Positions 33,849-44,043 are shown, counted from the first letter of the stretch. The stretch: DNA of 64,000 bases from CBDANW01 sp965197825 (GCA_965197825.1 CBDANW010000003.1:1302001-1366000); one strand, 5' to 3'. Program-made: numbers and translations. Notes: a model not told the origin generated them from the sequence alone.

Positions 33849-35045
33849 TTACCGGGCGGCGAAAGGGCTGTCGAGATACTTACTCGCGAATTCGTGCGAG
33901 TCCTCGAACTCGCTCAACTCTCGCACGACCTGGTACTGCGAGACGGCTTCTTCCCGCTTGCCGAGGAGGTCCAACATTTCGCCCGCCCGCAGATGGGAAA
34001 GCGCTTTCTCCCGCTCCGGAGTACCGGGATCCTGCGTCGCTTCCAGGAAAAGCGCGAGTGCTCTCTCTCGCGCGCCTAGCTCGACCAGCCGTGCTCCCGC
34101 GGTGTAGCGAAACGTCCCGAGCGGGACTTTCTGGTAATTTTTCCTGCCCTCTTCGGCGAGACGGACGACTTCCAAGTAGGTTTCGATCGCTTGTTCCCGC
34201 TCCCCCAACTTTTCCAGGATCTGTGCCTTGTTCAAATGCAAGAGAAAGTTCTCCGGATATCGCCGGTGGAGATCCTTCGCAACGCGGAAGGCGTATTCGT
34301 AATACCCTTCCCTTACATAGAGGATCATGAGCAGCACGCGGGCTTCGGTGGCCATGAACATGGCCTTGTCGGCAGTGGTTACCAGGTACTCGAAGCCTCG
34401 GGCCTCGCTTCCGCGATAGCCGGCGATAGTCGTGATCCATTTCAGGTACCAGGGAATGTTGCCCAGCGTGTACTCGTATATACCGACGGTGAGATACGAG
34501 TCCCAGAATTCCGGATCTTCCTCGACCAAAGCGTGCTGGTACCGGTAGGCGGCCTTCCCGTGACGCAAGGCGCTCATATAGCTTTGGTCGATCGTAAAAG
34601 CGAAGGCGCCCTGCGCGCCCTCCGCAGCACCGAGGTAATAGCGCGCGTCCTTGTCGCCCGGGTGCTCATCGAGATACTTCCGGGCAAGCACCTGGCTCTT
34701 TACAATCCCTTTCTCGAAGGCCAACCGGTGCGCCGCAGGCATCTCTCGTTTCGGGGGCCTGGTGAAGTAACCGGGGGAAATGAACTGATCCAGATCCAGC
34801 TCCTGACGGGCAAAGAGCTCGCGGAGCCAGTAGGCGATCGCCTGCGCCAGCGGCGGGCCGGGGTGATGGGGACGTTTCTCGCCGAGCTCGGCAAAAAACT
34901 GGATCCCTTTGTCGTGCTCCAACCGATAGACGTAGTTGATGCCCTCGTCGGTGATGGCCTTGTATTCTGCGTCCCGGAGGGTCTGGGGCCAAGCCTCAGG
35001 AGCCAAGCACACCATCAGAACCGCAACGACAAAGAGAAAACGCAT
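33849..35045 (-). CDS. Secreted TPR-repeat protein
   Basis: 398 residues. An N-terminal signal peptide (RFLFVVAVLMVCLAPEAWPQ) is followed by helical repeats; TPR-like units are clear at about residues 265-385 (FLLHLNKAQILEKLGEREQAIETYLEV, then GARERALALFLEATQDPGT and LRAGEMLDLLGKREEAVSQYQ). The first half contains an aromatic-rich segment (YLTVGIYEYTLGNIPWYLKW). The ATG at 35045 has GGAGG 4 bp upstream. It is likely periplasmic or surface-exposed; no function is known. Its start lies 42 bp from the cobU stop, so it may be the last gene of the cob transcript. Confidence 0.82.
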   Translation of the reverse strand: MRFLFVVAVLMVCLAPEAWPQTLRDAEYKAITDEGINYVYRLEHDKGIQFFAELGEKRPHHPGPPLAQAIAYWLRELFARQELDLDQFISPGYFTRPPKREMPAAHRLAFEKGIVKSQVLARKYLDEHPGDKDARYYLGAAEGAQGAFAFTIDQSYMSALRHGKAAYRYQHALVEEDPEFWDSYLTVGIYEYTLGNIPWYLKWITTIAGYRGSEARGFEYLVTTADKAMFMATEARVLLMILYVREGYYEYAFRVAKDLHRRYPENFLLHLNKAQILEKLGEREQAIETYLEVVRLAEEGRKNYQKVPLGTFRYTAGARLVELGARERALALFLEATQDPGTPEREKALSHLRAGEMLDLLGKREEAVSQYQVVRELSEFEDSHEFASKYLDSPFAAR

Positions 35046-35087
35046 TTCCCTCCAATCGACCAATCTAGCTGTAAGGTAACATTACCT

Positions 35088-35618
35088 CTATAGCACATTC
35101 TTGATGGTCCAGGGAAGCCCGGCTACCATCAGCACCACGAATCCAGCCTCGCGCGCCAGGAGCTGATTGGCGATCCCCTGCAAGTCGCGAAAGCTCCGCC
35201 CGACAGGACTTTCCGGCACGATGCCGCCCCCGACTTCATTGCTGACCGCAACGACCCGGCGCTCGGCTGCCGCCCGCGCGAGCTCCGTCACTTCCGAAAG
35301 GATGCGCTTCTGCTGTTCCTCCTCGGGAAGCGTCCGATGCTCCCAGGCAAGGTTGGCGAGCCAATTCGTCACGCAGTCCACGACCACGGTCGCCGTCGGA
35401 TTCGATTCACGCACCGCGCTCACGACGGCCAAAGGTTCCTCGATCGTCTGCCATTCCCGGGGACGCTCGGCGCGATGACGTTCGATGCGCGCCTGCATCT
35501 CTTAGTCGCCTTCCGCGCGGGCGGTGGCAAGGAAGACGACCTCATTCGTTCCATTACAAAGCGATTGCGCGTAGCGACTCTTACCGCTCCTCGCACCGCC
35601 GAGAACGAGCGTCAACAT
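35088..35618 (-). pseudogene. cobU: CobU (cobinamide kinase/guanylyltransferase) with in-frame TAA
   Basis: A 176-codon cobU gene: LTLVLGGARSGKSRYAQSL (P-loop), VVFLATARAEGD, then TAA at 35504-35502, then EMQARIERHRAERPREW, VVVDCVTNWLANL and SNEVGGGIVP. Only the TAA (codon 39) interrupts it, where family members have a residue between Asp and Glu. CobU would phosphorylate adenosylcobinamide and activate it with GTP. An internal ATG at 35498 might give a P-loop-less product. It follows cobS by one base. Sequence error cannot be excluded. Confidence 0.88.
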
Positions 35619-35619
35619 C

Positions 35620-36402
35620 TCAGGATGTCCAGGATGTCAGGCCGACTGCGGCGACCAGGACCGCCGTCTCACACAGCTCGCAAGCGGCACCCAACGTGTC
35701 ACCCGTGACACCGCCGATCGATCGCTTGAACCAGCTTCCCAGAATCCAGCCGATGGCTACGACGACCGCCCAGAGGACCAAACCGTTTGCACCGACCGCA
35801 AAGAACGTGATGACGCCAGCGATCGCCGTCGCGCCCAAGAGTTCGAGCCATCCCACATGCTGCGTCAGCGCGGATCCCAACCCGCCTTCTTCGGGTCGCG
35901 CGCCCTCCGGGGCCCCCTCGGCGCCGCGAGCGTAAGCGAAAAACCAGCCCAGCGGAACCGCCGCCCAGCGCCCGAGCGTAGGCGCGAGGATGAGATAAGG
36001 CACGGCCACACCGCGCGCGACGAGCGTGCTCAACGCGGTCACCTTCACCGCCACCAGAAGAATCAACGTCACCACACCGTACGAGCCCACCACTGGATCG
36101 CGCATGATCCCGAGCTTCTCTTCGCGCGACCGACCGCCGCCCAAGCCATCCGCCGTGTCCGCGAGCCCGTCGAGATGAATCGCGCCGGTGATAAGGGCCC
36201 AAAACGCCACAACGAAGAGCGCCGTGAGCGGTGCGGGGAACAGAAACGAAAGCTTCAGAACCAGCACGCCGCCGGCTCCGATCGCGGCACCGACCAGAGG
36301 AAAGAAGATCGTCGCTCGGCCCACGTCCGCCGCACCGAGCTCCTGCGCCCGCGGCATGGGAACCCGGCTCAGAAACGAGACCGCCGCGGAAAATCTTCTC
36401 AT
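35620..36402 (-). CDS. cobS: Adenosylcobinamide-GDP ribazoletransferase CobS
   Basis: An integral membrane enzyme joining adenosylcobinamide-GDP and alpha-ribazole. 260 residues: SFLSRVPMPR opening, the DGLADTADGLGGGRSREEKLGIMRDPVVGSYGV block with the metal-binding acidic residues, and hydrophobic helices through the C-terminus (GGVTGDTLGAACEL). The ATG overlaps the stop of the small cobT remnant (ATGA). It appears intact although its partners cobU and cobT are damaged. Confidence 0.93.
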   Translation of the reverse strand: MRRFSAAVSFLSRVPMPRAQELGAADVGRATIFFPLVGAAIGAGGVLVLKLSFLFPAPLTALFVVAFWALITGAIHLDGLADTADGLGGGRSREEKLGIMRDPVVGSYGVVTLILLVAVKVTALSTLVARGVAVPYLILAPTLGRWAAVPLGWFFAYARGAEGAPEGARPEEGGLGSALTQHVGWLELLGATAIAGVITFFAVGANGLVLWAVVVAIGWILGSWFKRSIGGVTGDTLGAACELCETAVLVAAVGLTSWTS

Positions 36403-36572
36403 CCTGTTCCCGAAATCCCGGCCGATTCGACCCCCGTCCCGCGACCCGTGACGCGAGACGGCTCGCAGCGGGTGAATGCCGCGGTGACGGCACTGACAGC
36501 AGTGGTGTTCCCAACGCCCATCTCCCCAAGAGCGAGGATCGCATCGAGCTTTCGGTGCGCCGATCCCACCAT
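36399..36572 (-). pseudogene. cobT: CobT internal fragment (57 codons)
   Basis: A short open frame from an ATG at 36572 to TGA at 36401-36399. It encodes the GEMGVGNTTAVSAVTAAF segment followed by SRVTGRGTGVESAG, the two signature blocks of nicotinate-nucleotide:dimethylbenzimidazole phosphoribosyltransferase. A full CobT is about 350 residues; the parts on both sides are missing, and the fragment is fused neatly between the cobQ stop (2 bp upstream) and the cobS start (4-bp overlap). It retains phosphate-loop residues but not the catalytic Glu of the C-terminus. Confidence 0.85.
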
Positions 36573-36573
36573 T

Positions 36574-38114
36574 CTAGGTCTCCAGCCCGACCCAACCGAG
36601 CACGGTCTTCAAATCCATGGCTTGGCGCACACTCGCGGCGAGCCGATCGAAACGATCCTCCTTTTCCGCGGAGAAGGAGACGAGCTCGGTGGCAGGCGAC
36701 AGACCGAAGTGAGCGCGGGCGCTGTGAAGGAACGCATACCGGAAGGAATCGCAGTCGAAGAACCCGTGGAGGTACGTACCCAGCGTGAGCCCATCCACAC
36801 TGGTTGCACCGTCCGGCTGGACTCGAGAGCTGCCCTGGCGCATCAGTTCGAACAAGGGTTCGGCTCCCGACTGGTAATGCGTCACCCCGAGATGGATCTC
36901 GTAGCCGGCGAGCTCCCGAGTTGCCATGCTCTGCCCGAACAGCGTGGCCCCGACCAAACGCGCGCGCCGCATCACCGTCTTCTTCTCCCGGACAAGCACG
37001 GTGTCGATCGGCAGGAGGCCGAGCCCGTCCACCTTCCCTACCGCCTCCATCCCGTCCGGATCGCGGATCTCCTTGCCGAGTATCTGCATGCCGCCACAAA
37101 TCCCAAGGGTAATCCCACCGTGACCCCCGTGGGCCCGGATGGCTGCGTCCCAACCACGTTGCCTCAGCCAGGTCAGATCGCTGCTCGTTTGCTTCGATCC
37201 CGGCAGGATCAAGACGTCGGCAGCTCCGAGGTCAGCGGGGTCGCAGAGGTAGGCGAGGGCCACAGAGGGCTCGGCGGCGAGAGCATCGAAGTCAGTGAAG
37301 TTCGACAGGTACGGGAACACAACCACTCCGATCCGAAGCGCGCGATCCAGTGAGGCCTCCCACAGGGGGAAGGCAGTCCACGCCGGTCCTCGAGCGCGAC
37401 ACTGTCTTCTTCTTCCAGGCCGAGATCCGCCAAGTAAGGAACGACGCCGACGCAACGTTTTCCGAGGCGCTTCTCGATGGAATCGATGCCAGGCTGCAAG
37501 AGAGCGCGGTCGCCCCGGAACTTATTGATGACGAACCTCCGGATGCGGTCCCGTTCGTGCGTCTCGAGAAGCTCCAACGTGCCCAGCAGCGCGGCGAAGA
37601 CGCCGCCCCGATCGATGTCACCCACCAGGAGGCAGGCTGCATCGGCGAGCTCCGCCATCCTCAGGTTGACGATGTCGTGCGCCTTGAGGTTGATCTCGGC
37701 AGGAGATCCCGCCCCCTCGAGAACGACAACGTCGTGAGAAGCGGCGAGACACCGGTAGCAATCCACCACCGTCGGGTAGAGCTCTTCGACCCGATCCTCA
37801 TGGTAGTTGGCGGCGGTGATGTGCCCCCACACGCGTCCTCGGACGACGACCTGCGCGGAGCTATCACTGGACGGCTTGATCAGTATCGGATTCATGTCTA
37901 CCGAAGGTGGAACGCCAGCCGCCTCGGCTTGCATCGCCTGAGCGCGGCCGATCTCCAGCCCCTCCGGTGTGGCAGCGGAATTGAGAGACATGTTTTGAGC
38001 TTTGAACGGAGCGACCCGGTAACCTTGCTGTGCCAGGATGCGACAAAGCGCGGCCGTCAGTAGCGACTCCCCTGTGTGGGACGCCGTGCCGAGCACCATG
38101 AGCGCCTTGGCCAC
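36574..38114 (-). pseudogene. cobQ: Cobyric acid synthase CobQ, frameshifted
   Basis: CobQ amidates four carboxylates of adenosylcobyrinate. The N-terminal synthetase part (LMVLGTASHTGESLLTAAL, FKAQNMSLNSAATPEGLEIG, LEGAGSPAEINL, VGDIDRGGVFAALLGTL) is in one frame up to about 37390; from about 37370 the glutamine amidotransferase part (VVVFPYLSNFTDFDAL, LPGSKQTSSDL, GITLGICGGMQILG with the Cys, and YLHGFFD) is in another. One indel near 37365-37400 separates them; everything else is intact. Possibly a real lesion, possibly an assembly error. Confidence 0.9.
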
Positions 38115-38132
38115 TGCGATCCGATCTCTTAC

Positions 38133-38729
38133 TTACCAGGCTCGCGACCAGCCGGACCCCGGGTTCTTGCCGTCGCGGAGCGCACCATCCACGCCGGCGT
38201 CTTTTTCCAGACGCCGACCAAAAAGCCACAGGAGATCCGAGAGACGATTGAGGTAGGCAACCACGCCCGCAGGCGTTTTCTCTCCGGCTTCCCCAAGTCG
38301 TACCACTTGTCGTTCCGCACGGCGGCACGTCGTGCGAGCGATGTCGAAAGCCGCGGCGGCCGCCTGCTCACCGGGAAGCGCCCAGTCGGCGAGAAGGCCT
38401 TCGATCTTCTCCGCTTCGTGCACATCCGCGGTCAAGGCTTCCACCATCTCTTTCGTGACTGCGGGCGGCTCTTTGCCTGTCCCCGGTTTCTTGGTCGATT
38501 TCATTGGGCCCGCCGCAACCACCGAGCTCACCGCGAACAGCTCGCGCTGGATCGCCTTGGTGCGATCGCGCACCTCGGCGTTCTCGCAGATCGATCGGGC
38601 GAATCCCATCACCGAGATCAGCTCGTCGATAGTGCCGTACGCCTCGACGCGCAAATTGGCCTTGGAGACCCGTTGGCCTCCGATCAGGCTGGTCTCACCG
38701 GAATCACCGCGTTCAGTTGAGATACTCAT
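38133..38729 (-). CDS. ATP:cob(I)alamin adenosyltransferase, PduO type
   Basis: 198 residues. Adds the 5'-deoxyadenosyl group to cob(I)alamin. Family marks: RGDSGETSLIGGQRVSKANL, VEAYGTIDELISVMGFAR near residue 30, and RTTCRRAERQVVRL with the C-terminal VVAYLNRLSDLLWLFGR. A 20-residue Lys/Pro-rich insertion (MKSTKKPGTGKEPPAVTKE) is unusual. The ATG at 38729 has AAAGGA upstream. The 152 bp between it and btuC hold no gene, and I found no second riboswitch there. Confidence 0.9.
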   Translation of the reverse strand: MSISTERGDSGETSLIGGQRVSKANLRVEAYGTIDELISVMGFARSICENAEVRDRTKAIQRELFAVSSVVAAGPMKSTKKPGTGKEPPAVTKEMVEALTADVHEAEKIEGLLADWALPGEQAAAAAFDIARTTCRRAERQVVRLGEAGEKTPAGVVAYLNRLSDLLWLFGRRLEKDAGVDGALRDGKNPGSGWSRAW

Positions 38730-38881
38730 GGCGTCCTTTCTTATTGCTCGCTCGGCTCTTCGCTCGGGCCCAAAACCACGGCCGCATTCCCTGGGCTGCC
38801 GGCTTCGCGGCGCCCATTCCTCGCGGCCTGGCTCGATCCCGTCAAAGCAACCACCTAGTTTGGCGGCCAACAGGTGACTTC

Positions 38882-39922
38882 CTAGATTGCCGAGTAGCGC
38901 CGCCGCCTTCTCAGCAACCATAGAAACGTAGGGCCACCGGCTAGAGCGGTCACCGCACCCACTGGAAGCTCGCCGCCACCGAGAAGCGTCCGCGCCACCG
39001 TGTCGGCCAGCACCAGAAACGACGCGCCCAGAAGCAACGAGTACGGAAGCACGAGCCGTAGATCCTCTCCGAACAAGGCGCGCACCGCGTGCGGCACGAT
39101 CAATCCCACGAACCCGATAGGCCCCGCAACCGCCACCGTCGCCCCCACCACCATCGACGAGGCGGCGTACACGATCCGCTCCACGCGACGGACGTCCACA
39201 CCCAGGCTAGCAGCCGTCTCTTCGTCCACTGCCAGAAGATGAAGATCCCGGGCGGCAAACAAGAGCATCACGACACCGGGCAGCACGAAGAGCGCCACGC
39301 GCCAGACCAAGCCGAAGCCCACGATGTCCAAGCTTCCAATCATCCACCGCAAGATCTGCAGAGCGCGCGTGTAATCCGCAAGGTACTGGATCACCAGCAC
39401 GCCCGCCGCCGCGATCAAGTTCAGGACAATACCCGCGAGAAGAAGCGCACCCGGCAGGACGATCGTTCCGGACGATGCCAGCTTGTAGACGACGAACACC
39501 GCCGCCCCCGCGCCGAAGAAGGCCGCGATGAAAACCAACGGGACGCCGGCGATGCTCGCACCGGCACCGAGCGCGATGGCCACGCTCGCCCCCAGCGCGC
39601 CGCCGCCCGACACGCCGAGAATGAACGGATCGGCCAATGGATTTCGAAAGAGAGCCTGGAGCGCCGCGCCCACCACCGCTAGCGAAGCGCCCACCAGAAC
39701 CCCCAACAAAACGCGCGGCAAACGGATTTGAAAGAGGATCGTAGCCCCGACCTCATCGGTGCGAAGCCCCATCCAATCGATGCTCTGATAGCCCGACGAG
39801 AGAGCGAGCAACATGGCGAAGACCAAGAAGCCAAGCAACAAGAAGAGTGCCCGTTTCAAACTCGGCGACGCGCCTTTCCCCGTGACGGGGGTCGCCGTTA
39901 CCTGGGCCGCCTTTTCCAACAT
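38882..39922 (-). CDS. btuC: Vitamin B12 ABC transporter permease (BtuC type)
   Basis: An inner-membrane permease of the FecCD/BtuC family, 346 residues with about ten helices. Blocks: QIRLPRVLLGVLVGASLAVVGAALQALFRNPLADPFILGVSGGGALGA near residues 65-115 and VAGPIGFVGLIVPHAVR near 280. Start: the ATG at 39922 overlaps the btuD stop by one base (TGATG); GTG codons at 39925 and 39928 are alternatives. It forms the transporter with btuD and btuF upstream. Confidence 0.92.
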   Translation of the reverse strand: MLEKAAQVTATPVTGKGASPSLKRALFLLLGFLVFAMLLALSSGYQSIDWMGLRTDEVGATILFQIRLPRVLLGVLVGASLAVVGAALQALFRNPLADPFILGVSGGGALGASVAIALGAGASIAGVPLVFIAAFFGAGAAVFVVYKLASSGTIVLPGALLLAGIVLNLIAAAGVLVIQYLADYTRALQILRWMIGSLDIVGFGLVWRVALFVLPGVVMLLFAARDLHLLAVDEETAASLGVDVRRVERIVYAASSMVVGATVAVAGPIGFVGLIVPHAVRALFGEDLRLVLPYSLLLGASFLVLADTVARTLLGGGELPVGAVTALAGGPTFLWLLRRRRRYSAI

Positions 39923-40710
39923 CACCACTCAGACCAGACGAAAGTCCGCCCGTCGACGCGGCGAGAGCGGACGCGCGCGTCATCATAGATCTCCATCAAT
40001 CGGTCTTCCTGCAGGACCGCCGACGGAGCTCCTTCGGCAACGATTTCCCCCGCACGCATTGCGTAGAGATAATCGAAGCCCGGATCCAGTAACTGCAAAT
40101 CATGCGTCACCATCAACGTTGTCAGCCCGCGCTCCTCGCGGAGCCGCCGGAGGATGGCGATGAGTCGGGCGCGGTGCTTGAGATCCAAAGATGAAGACGG
40201 CTCATCGAGCAACATGCAATCCGCGACTTGAGCGAGGGCCCGCGCCACCTCTACGAGCTGCCGTTCACCGCCCGAAAGCTCGGTGACTGGCCGTGACTCC
40301 AGGCTCAGCGCATCGACTGTTGCCAGCGCTTCCCGCGCGACGTCCCGATCCGCGTTGCTCTCGAACTGAAACCGAGACGTATAGGGACTTCGGCCGGTGA
40401 GAACGATCTCCAGCGCCGTGAAAGGAAAAACGGTGTTCTGCGATTGCGGCACGTAGCTGATCCGCGTGGCCAGGCGGCGTCGATCGATGGACGCAAGCGG
40501 AGAATCTTCGAAGAGAATCTCTCCCTCACTGGGAGCGAGAATACCCGCCAGCAAACGAAGCATCGTCGACTTGCCCGAACCGTTGGGACCCACGAGAGCG
40601 CAGAAGGCACCCTGCTCGATAGTGAGCGACGCATCCCGAACCGCCTCCACGCCCTGTGCGTACGCGTAGTGGACGCGCCGCGCTTCCAACAGGATGACTT
40701 TCATGCTCAC
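39922..40710 (-). CDS. btuD: Vitamin B12 ABC transporter ATPase (BtuD type)
   Basis: 262 residues; drives uptake through BtuC. Walker A GPNGSGKST near residue 41, Q-loop YVPQSQN, signature LSGGERQLVEVARAL, Walker B CMLLDEPSSSLDL and the H-loop VTHD. GTG start at 40710 overlapping the btuF stop by 4 bp (GTGA). It resembles BtuD/FecE of siderophore-B12 importers; B12 is assigned from the riboswitch-led operon. Confidence 0.93.
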   Translation of the reverse strand: MSMKVILLEARRVHYAYAQGVEAVRDASLTIEQGAFCALVGPNGSGKSTMLRLLAGILAPSEGEILFEDSPLASIDRRRLATRISYVPQSQNTVFPFTALEIVLTGRSPYTSRFQFESNADRDVAREALATVDALSLESRPVTELSGGERQLVEVARALAQVADCMLLDEPSSSLDLKHRARLIAILRRLREERGLTTLMVTHDLQLLDPGFDYLYAMRAGEIVAEGAPSAVLQEDRLMEIYDDARVRSRRVDGRTFVWSEW

Positions 40711-41603
40711 TTCTCGCTGTCCGGGAACGCCTCTGGGTGGATGACCTCGGCGATCCGGCGCGCGGCCCGACCGATGAACTGAGAAGGATGCACAAGCGTT
40801 AAGTCGTGCATGGGATAGACCCGGTCATCGCGCACCGCTCGTACGTTGCCCAGCGCACGCCACACCGCGCGTGCATCCTCGGCAAGCTCGCCGCCGGTGC
40901 CGATGATCGTCGGCGGCGCCGATACCGATTGCACGATGTCCAGGATGACTTCTGGATTCATCGACACCACCGCTTCTATCGAGAGCTTGGTGTATTGGTG
41001 GTTCGCGGAGGGCGTGAGCGGCGCACCCCCCGCGATCTCGACCAGCTCGGAGAAGAAGCTCCCGCTCGTCGCTACATAGAGATCTCGAAGCGTCCCCGGC
41101 AGGCGATCCACGACGCATAGAACGCTTGGGCGATCGAGGCCGGCGGTTAGACGGCGAACCTCGTTCAGCTCGGCCTCGAGCTCTCTGACCAATCTCGTCG
41201 CTTCATCCGATCGGCCGACCGACCGCCCGATCTGAGCGATCGACGACGTGATGTCGCCGATGGATTGAGCCCGAACGACCAAGGCCGGGATCCTGAGTCC
41301 ATCGAGATGACGCTTCACGAACGGCGCCTGCGCTTCGGTCAAGATCACCAGGTCGGGGCGAAGCGACGCGAGTTTTTCCAGGTTCGTGTTCTGCCAGCCT
41401 CCGACGCGCGGAAGGTTCTCCACCTCGGGAGGAAAATCACAGAACTCCGACACCGCCACCACACGGTCGAAGGCGCCGACTCCGTAGATCATCTCGGTGA
41501 GGTTGGGCGAAAGAGAGATGATCCGTTGCGGAACCGGCTGCGCTTCGACGGAAGGTGCACTAGCAGCGAGGAAGAGAACCAGGCCAATGAGCCAAGCGCG
41601 CAT
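40707..41603 (-). CDS. btuF: Periplasmic B12-binding protein (BtuF type)
   Basis: 298 residues with a signal peptide (RAWLIGLVLFLAASAPSVEA). Cobalamin/siderophore-binding fold: RIISLSPNLTEMIYGVGAFDRVVAVSEFCDFP opening, PRVGGWQNTNLEKLASLRPDLVI, and the C-terminal Trp/His-containing lobes (LVHPSQFIGRAARRIAEVIHP). It lies 11 bp after btuB and overlaps btuD. It captures B12 delivered across the outer membrane by BtuB. Confidence 0.92.
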   Translation of the reverse strand: MRAWLIGLVLFLAASAPSVEAQPVPQRIISLSPNLTEMIYGVGAFDRVVAVSEFCDFPPEVENLPRVGGWQNTNLEKLASLRPDLVILTEAQAPFVKRHLDGLRIPALVVRAQSIGDITSSIAQIGRSVGRSDEATRLVRELEAELNEVRRLTAGLDRPSVLCVVDRLPGTLRDLYVATSGSFFSELVEIAGGAPLTPSANHQYTKLSIEAVVSMNPEVILDIVQSVSAPPTIIGTGGELAEDARAVWRALGNVRAVRDDRVYPMHDLTLVHPSQFIGRAARRIAEVIHPEAFPDSEK

Positions 41604-41614
41604 GGTGCTCTATC

Positions 41615-44043
41615 TTAGAACTCGAAGGCCGCGCCGGCGACCGCCTTACGTCCCTCGGTGCGAAAACTGCTCTCGAAGTTTTCCCGGTCGAAGAGGTTCA
41701 GCACTTTGGCGAAAAAACGGATGCCGCGAGGACCGTCCAAACGCCAAGTGTAGCCGGCGCCAAGGTCTGCTTTCACGATCCCGCCGAAGCGGTAGGTACG
41801 GCTCACGAACGTCACCGGATCGAAAACGGGCGCGAAATAGCTATCCGATGCGGCCAGCAGGAAATTCACATAGAGATCGGGGCCGAGGTACTGAGTCGCT
41901 ATCAGCGAGAACTGGTGCTTGGGTATCACGAACGCTTGCGTGAGCGCTGGATCGCCCTCCGCGGGCGGTTCCGCATCGGTGAAGGTATAGGCCACGTCAA
42001 CGTGCGCCGACTCGGTGGGCTCCGTCGATAAGCCGACTTCCAGCCCCCGAGCGCTCCCGCCATCCACGCTCCGGTAGCCACCGAATCGCCCGAACGGATC
42101 CGTCGCCGGGTCGATGGCTCCCGTGAAGTCGAAGACGATGACTCGCTGGAGATTGGTGTAAAAGAACGTCCCCGAGACACTCATACGTTGTCCGAAAAAG
42201 CGCTGATCGATTCCGAGATCGAAACCGAGCGAGCACACCGGTTCGAGACGAGGATCGCCGAAAATCGAGTATCCGAAGACGTCGAAGAACGTGCCGAAGC
42301 GCTCGAAGAGGGAGGGCGCGCGATAACCGTTCCCGACGTGCGCCCGCAGCTTCGTCCCCGACTGAGGAAAGAAGTACGCTACCGAGCCATCACCGGTGTA
42401 GGCGCTCGGCGGCGATTCCACCACCACCCCCGCGTAGGGCGCGTTCTCTTCCGGCGTCAAGACGGGATCGCCCAAGGAAAAGAACTGGGCCCGAAAAGCA
42501 CCGGAGAGCTGTAGCAACCCGTTCATCAGGCTCACCTGATCCTGAACGAAGAGCGTGTTGCTGCTCTGGGAGACGTCCACCACCGAGTTGTCCGTGGGGT
42601 TCTCGGGAAACGAGGCGTTGAAATAGGTTTCCTTCTCGAGCTCGTAGCCGGCGGTGAGAAGATGGTGTTCGCCAAGCTGCAGATCCGCCGTTGCATAAAA
42701 CGTGTGAACGTCTCCGTCGAACTCGGACTTCGTCGCGACAAACGGTTCGAAGCCTACGCCCAGCGGCCCATCCTCGAAGGTTCGCTCGGAGACGAGGCCG
42801 TGGTAGGCAAAGGAATAGCCAAAGGCCTCGGAGGGCCGCTGCTCGAAGCTCACCGCCGTGGAGACGAAGCGCATGTCGCGCGCGTTGTCCGGGTCGTTGG
42901 CCGAGGGAATGAAGGTGGCGGTACCAGGATCAAGCTCCGATATCGGGACGCCCGACTCATAAAGGCTGAGTTGTGCGGACGAGAGCGGCTCTGCGTCGAC
43001 GACGCCGGTGGGAGGAATCGCTCCCATCGATAGCGGCGTCTCATTGAGCTTCAAGAACGCGTCGGCCGCGTAGATCCTCGCCGAGACCGTCGACGAGGGC
43101 GTGGGCCGAAAACGAATCTGTCCCTGCACGCTGGTGTTCCGCGCCTCGTCATCGCCATCCACGCCCTCGGAGACATCGAGACGAGCCAGACCGATGCTGT
43201 ACGTCAAGCGATCCTGGTCGAATCCTCCCGCGATCTGCGCCCTCCCTCGAAAGAAACCGAGCGAGCCGCCTTCGAAGAGCACGTTACCCCGGGGAGGGCC
43301 TCCCCCTTCTGCCGTCACGACATTGACGACGCCGCCCACCGCGTTCGTGCCATAGAGCGAAGACCCGGAGCCTCGCAAGATCTCGATGCGATCGAGATTG
43401 GTGACGATGAGACCCTCCAACAATGCCGACGCGTCTCCTTGTGTGGAGGCGGCATCGCGGAGACGAAAGCCGTCTAGAAGCACTGCGGTGTCCTCGGTGC
43501 GAAGACCTCGGATCTTGATGGACGAGAACGAGCCGGCGCCGCCGAGCGTCTGCACGCGCACACCGGGTACGGTCACCAGCACTTGGGGAATCGAGAACTC
43601 ATTGCGAATATCGATCTCCGTACTCGTAACGACGGTGATCGCCTTCGAGACCTCGTCCACTGGCTGTGCGGTGCCGGACGCGGTCACGACGACCTGCTCC
43701 TGAACAGCTCCGATCTGAAGCTCCAGATCCAGAGTCACCGACCCAGCGGGCGACACGACGACGCTCCGCGCTGTCGAGAGAGCAAACCCGGGCGCCTCGG
43801 CCTGAGCCAGATACTCTCCGGGAGCGACGCGCTCGAAGCGGTACTCCCCCAACGCGTTCGTCAGTCCGCTAATCCGCACGCGGTTATCCCGCGTAAAGAG
43901 CGTCAGGCAGGCGTCCGCTACCCGACCGCCCTGCGGATCGACCACCCGCACCGTCACGTCGCCAACCGATTGCAACGCAGCGGACGGACGCACCAAACCA
44001 CCACCAAAAAGAAGGAGAAATACCAGGAAAAGATTCGTCCTCA
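41615..44043 (-). CDS. btuB: TonB-dependent outer-membrane receptor (BtuB-like)
   Basis: About 808 residues. Signal peptide (LFLVFLLLFGGGL), then a carboxypeptidase-regulatory-like domain (residues 28-110; GDVTVRVVDPQGGRVADACL, FERVAPGEYLAQAEAPGF), a TonB box/plug domain (about 125-240; PGVRVQTLGGAGSFSSIKIRG, LRGSGSSLYGTNAVGGVVNV) and a 22-strand-type barrel ending in Phe (GAAFEF). B12 as the ligand is inferred from the riboswitch directly upstream and the btuFDC genes downstream. The start is the ATG at 44043; the frame continues upstream into the riboswitch leader but without support. Confidence 0.92.

Noticed and set aside
35857..37353. Open frame of nearly 500 codons on the plus strand
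   Set aside because: Antisense to cobS and cobQ, with composition typical of a shadow frame and no start signal.
38730..38881. Second cobalamin riboswitch upstream of the adenosyltransferase
   Set aside because: The minus-strand sequence is GC-rich with some purine runs but lacks the B12 box and the GCCACTG core in the right order.
38730..38921. N-terminal extension of the PduO-type protein up to 38921
   Set aside because: The upstream codons are Arg/Gly-rich without family similarity, overlap the end of btuC, and the ATG at 38729 has a Shine-Dalgarno.
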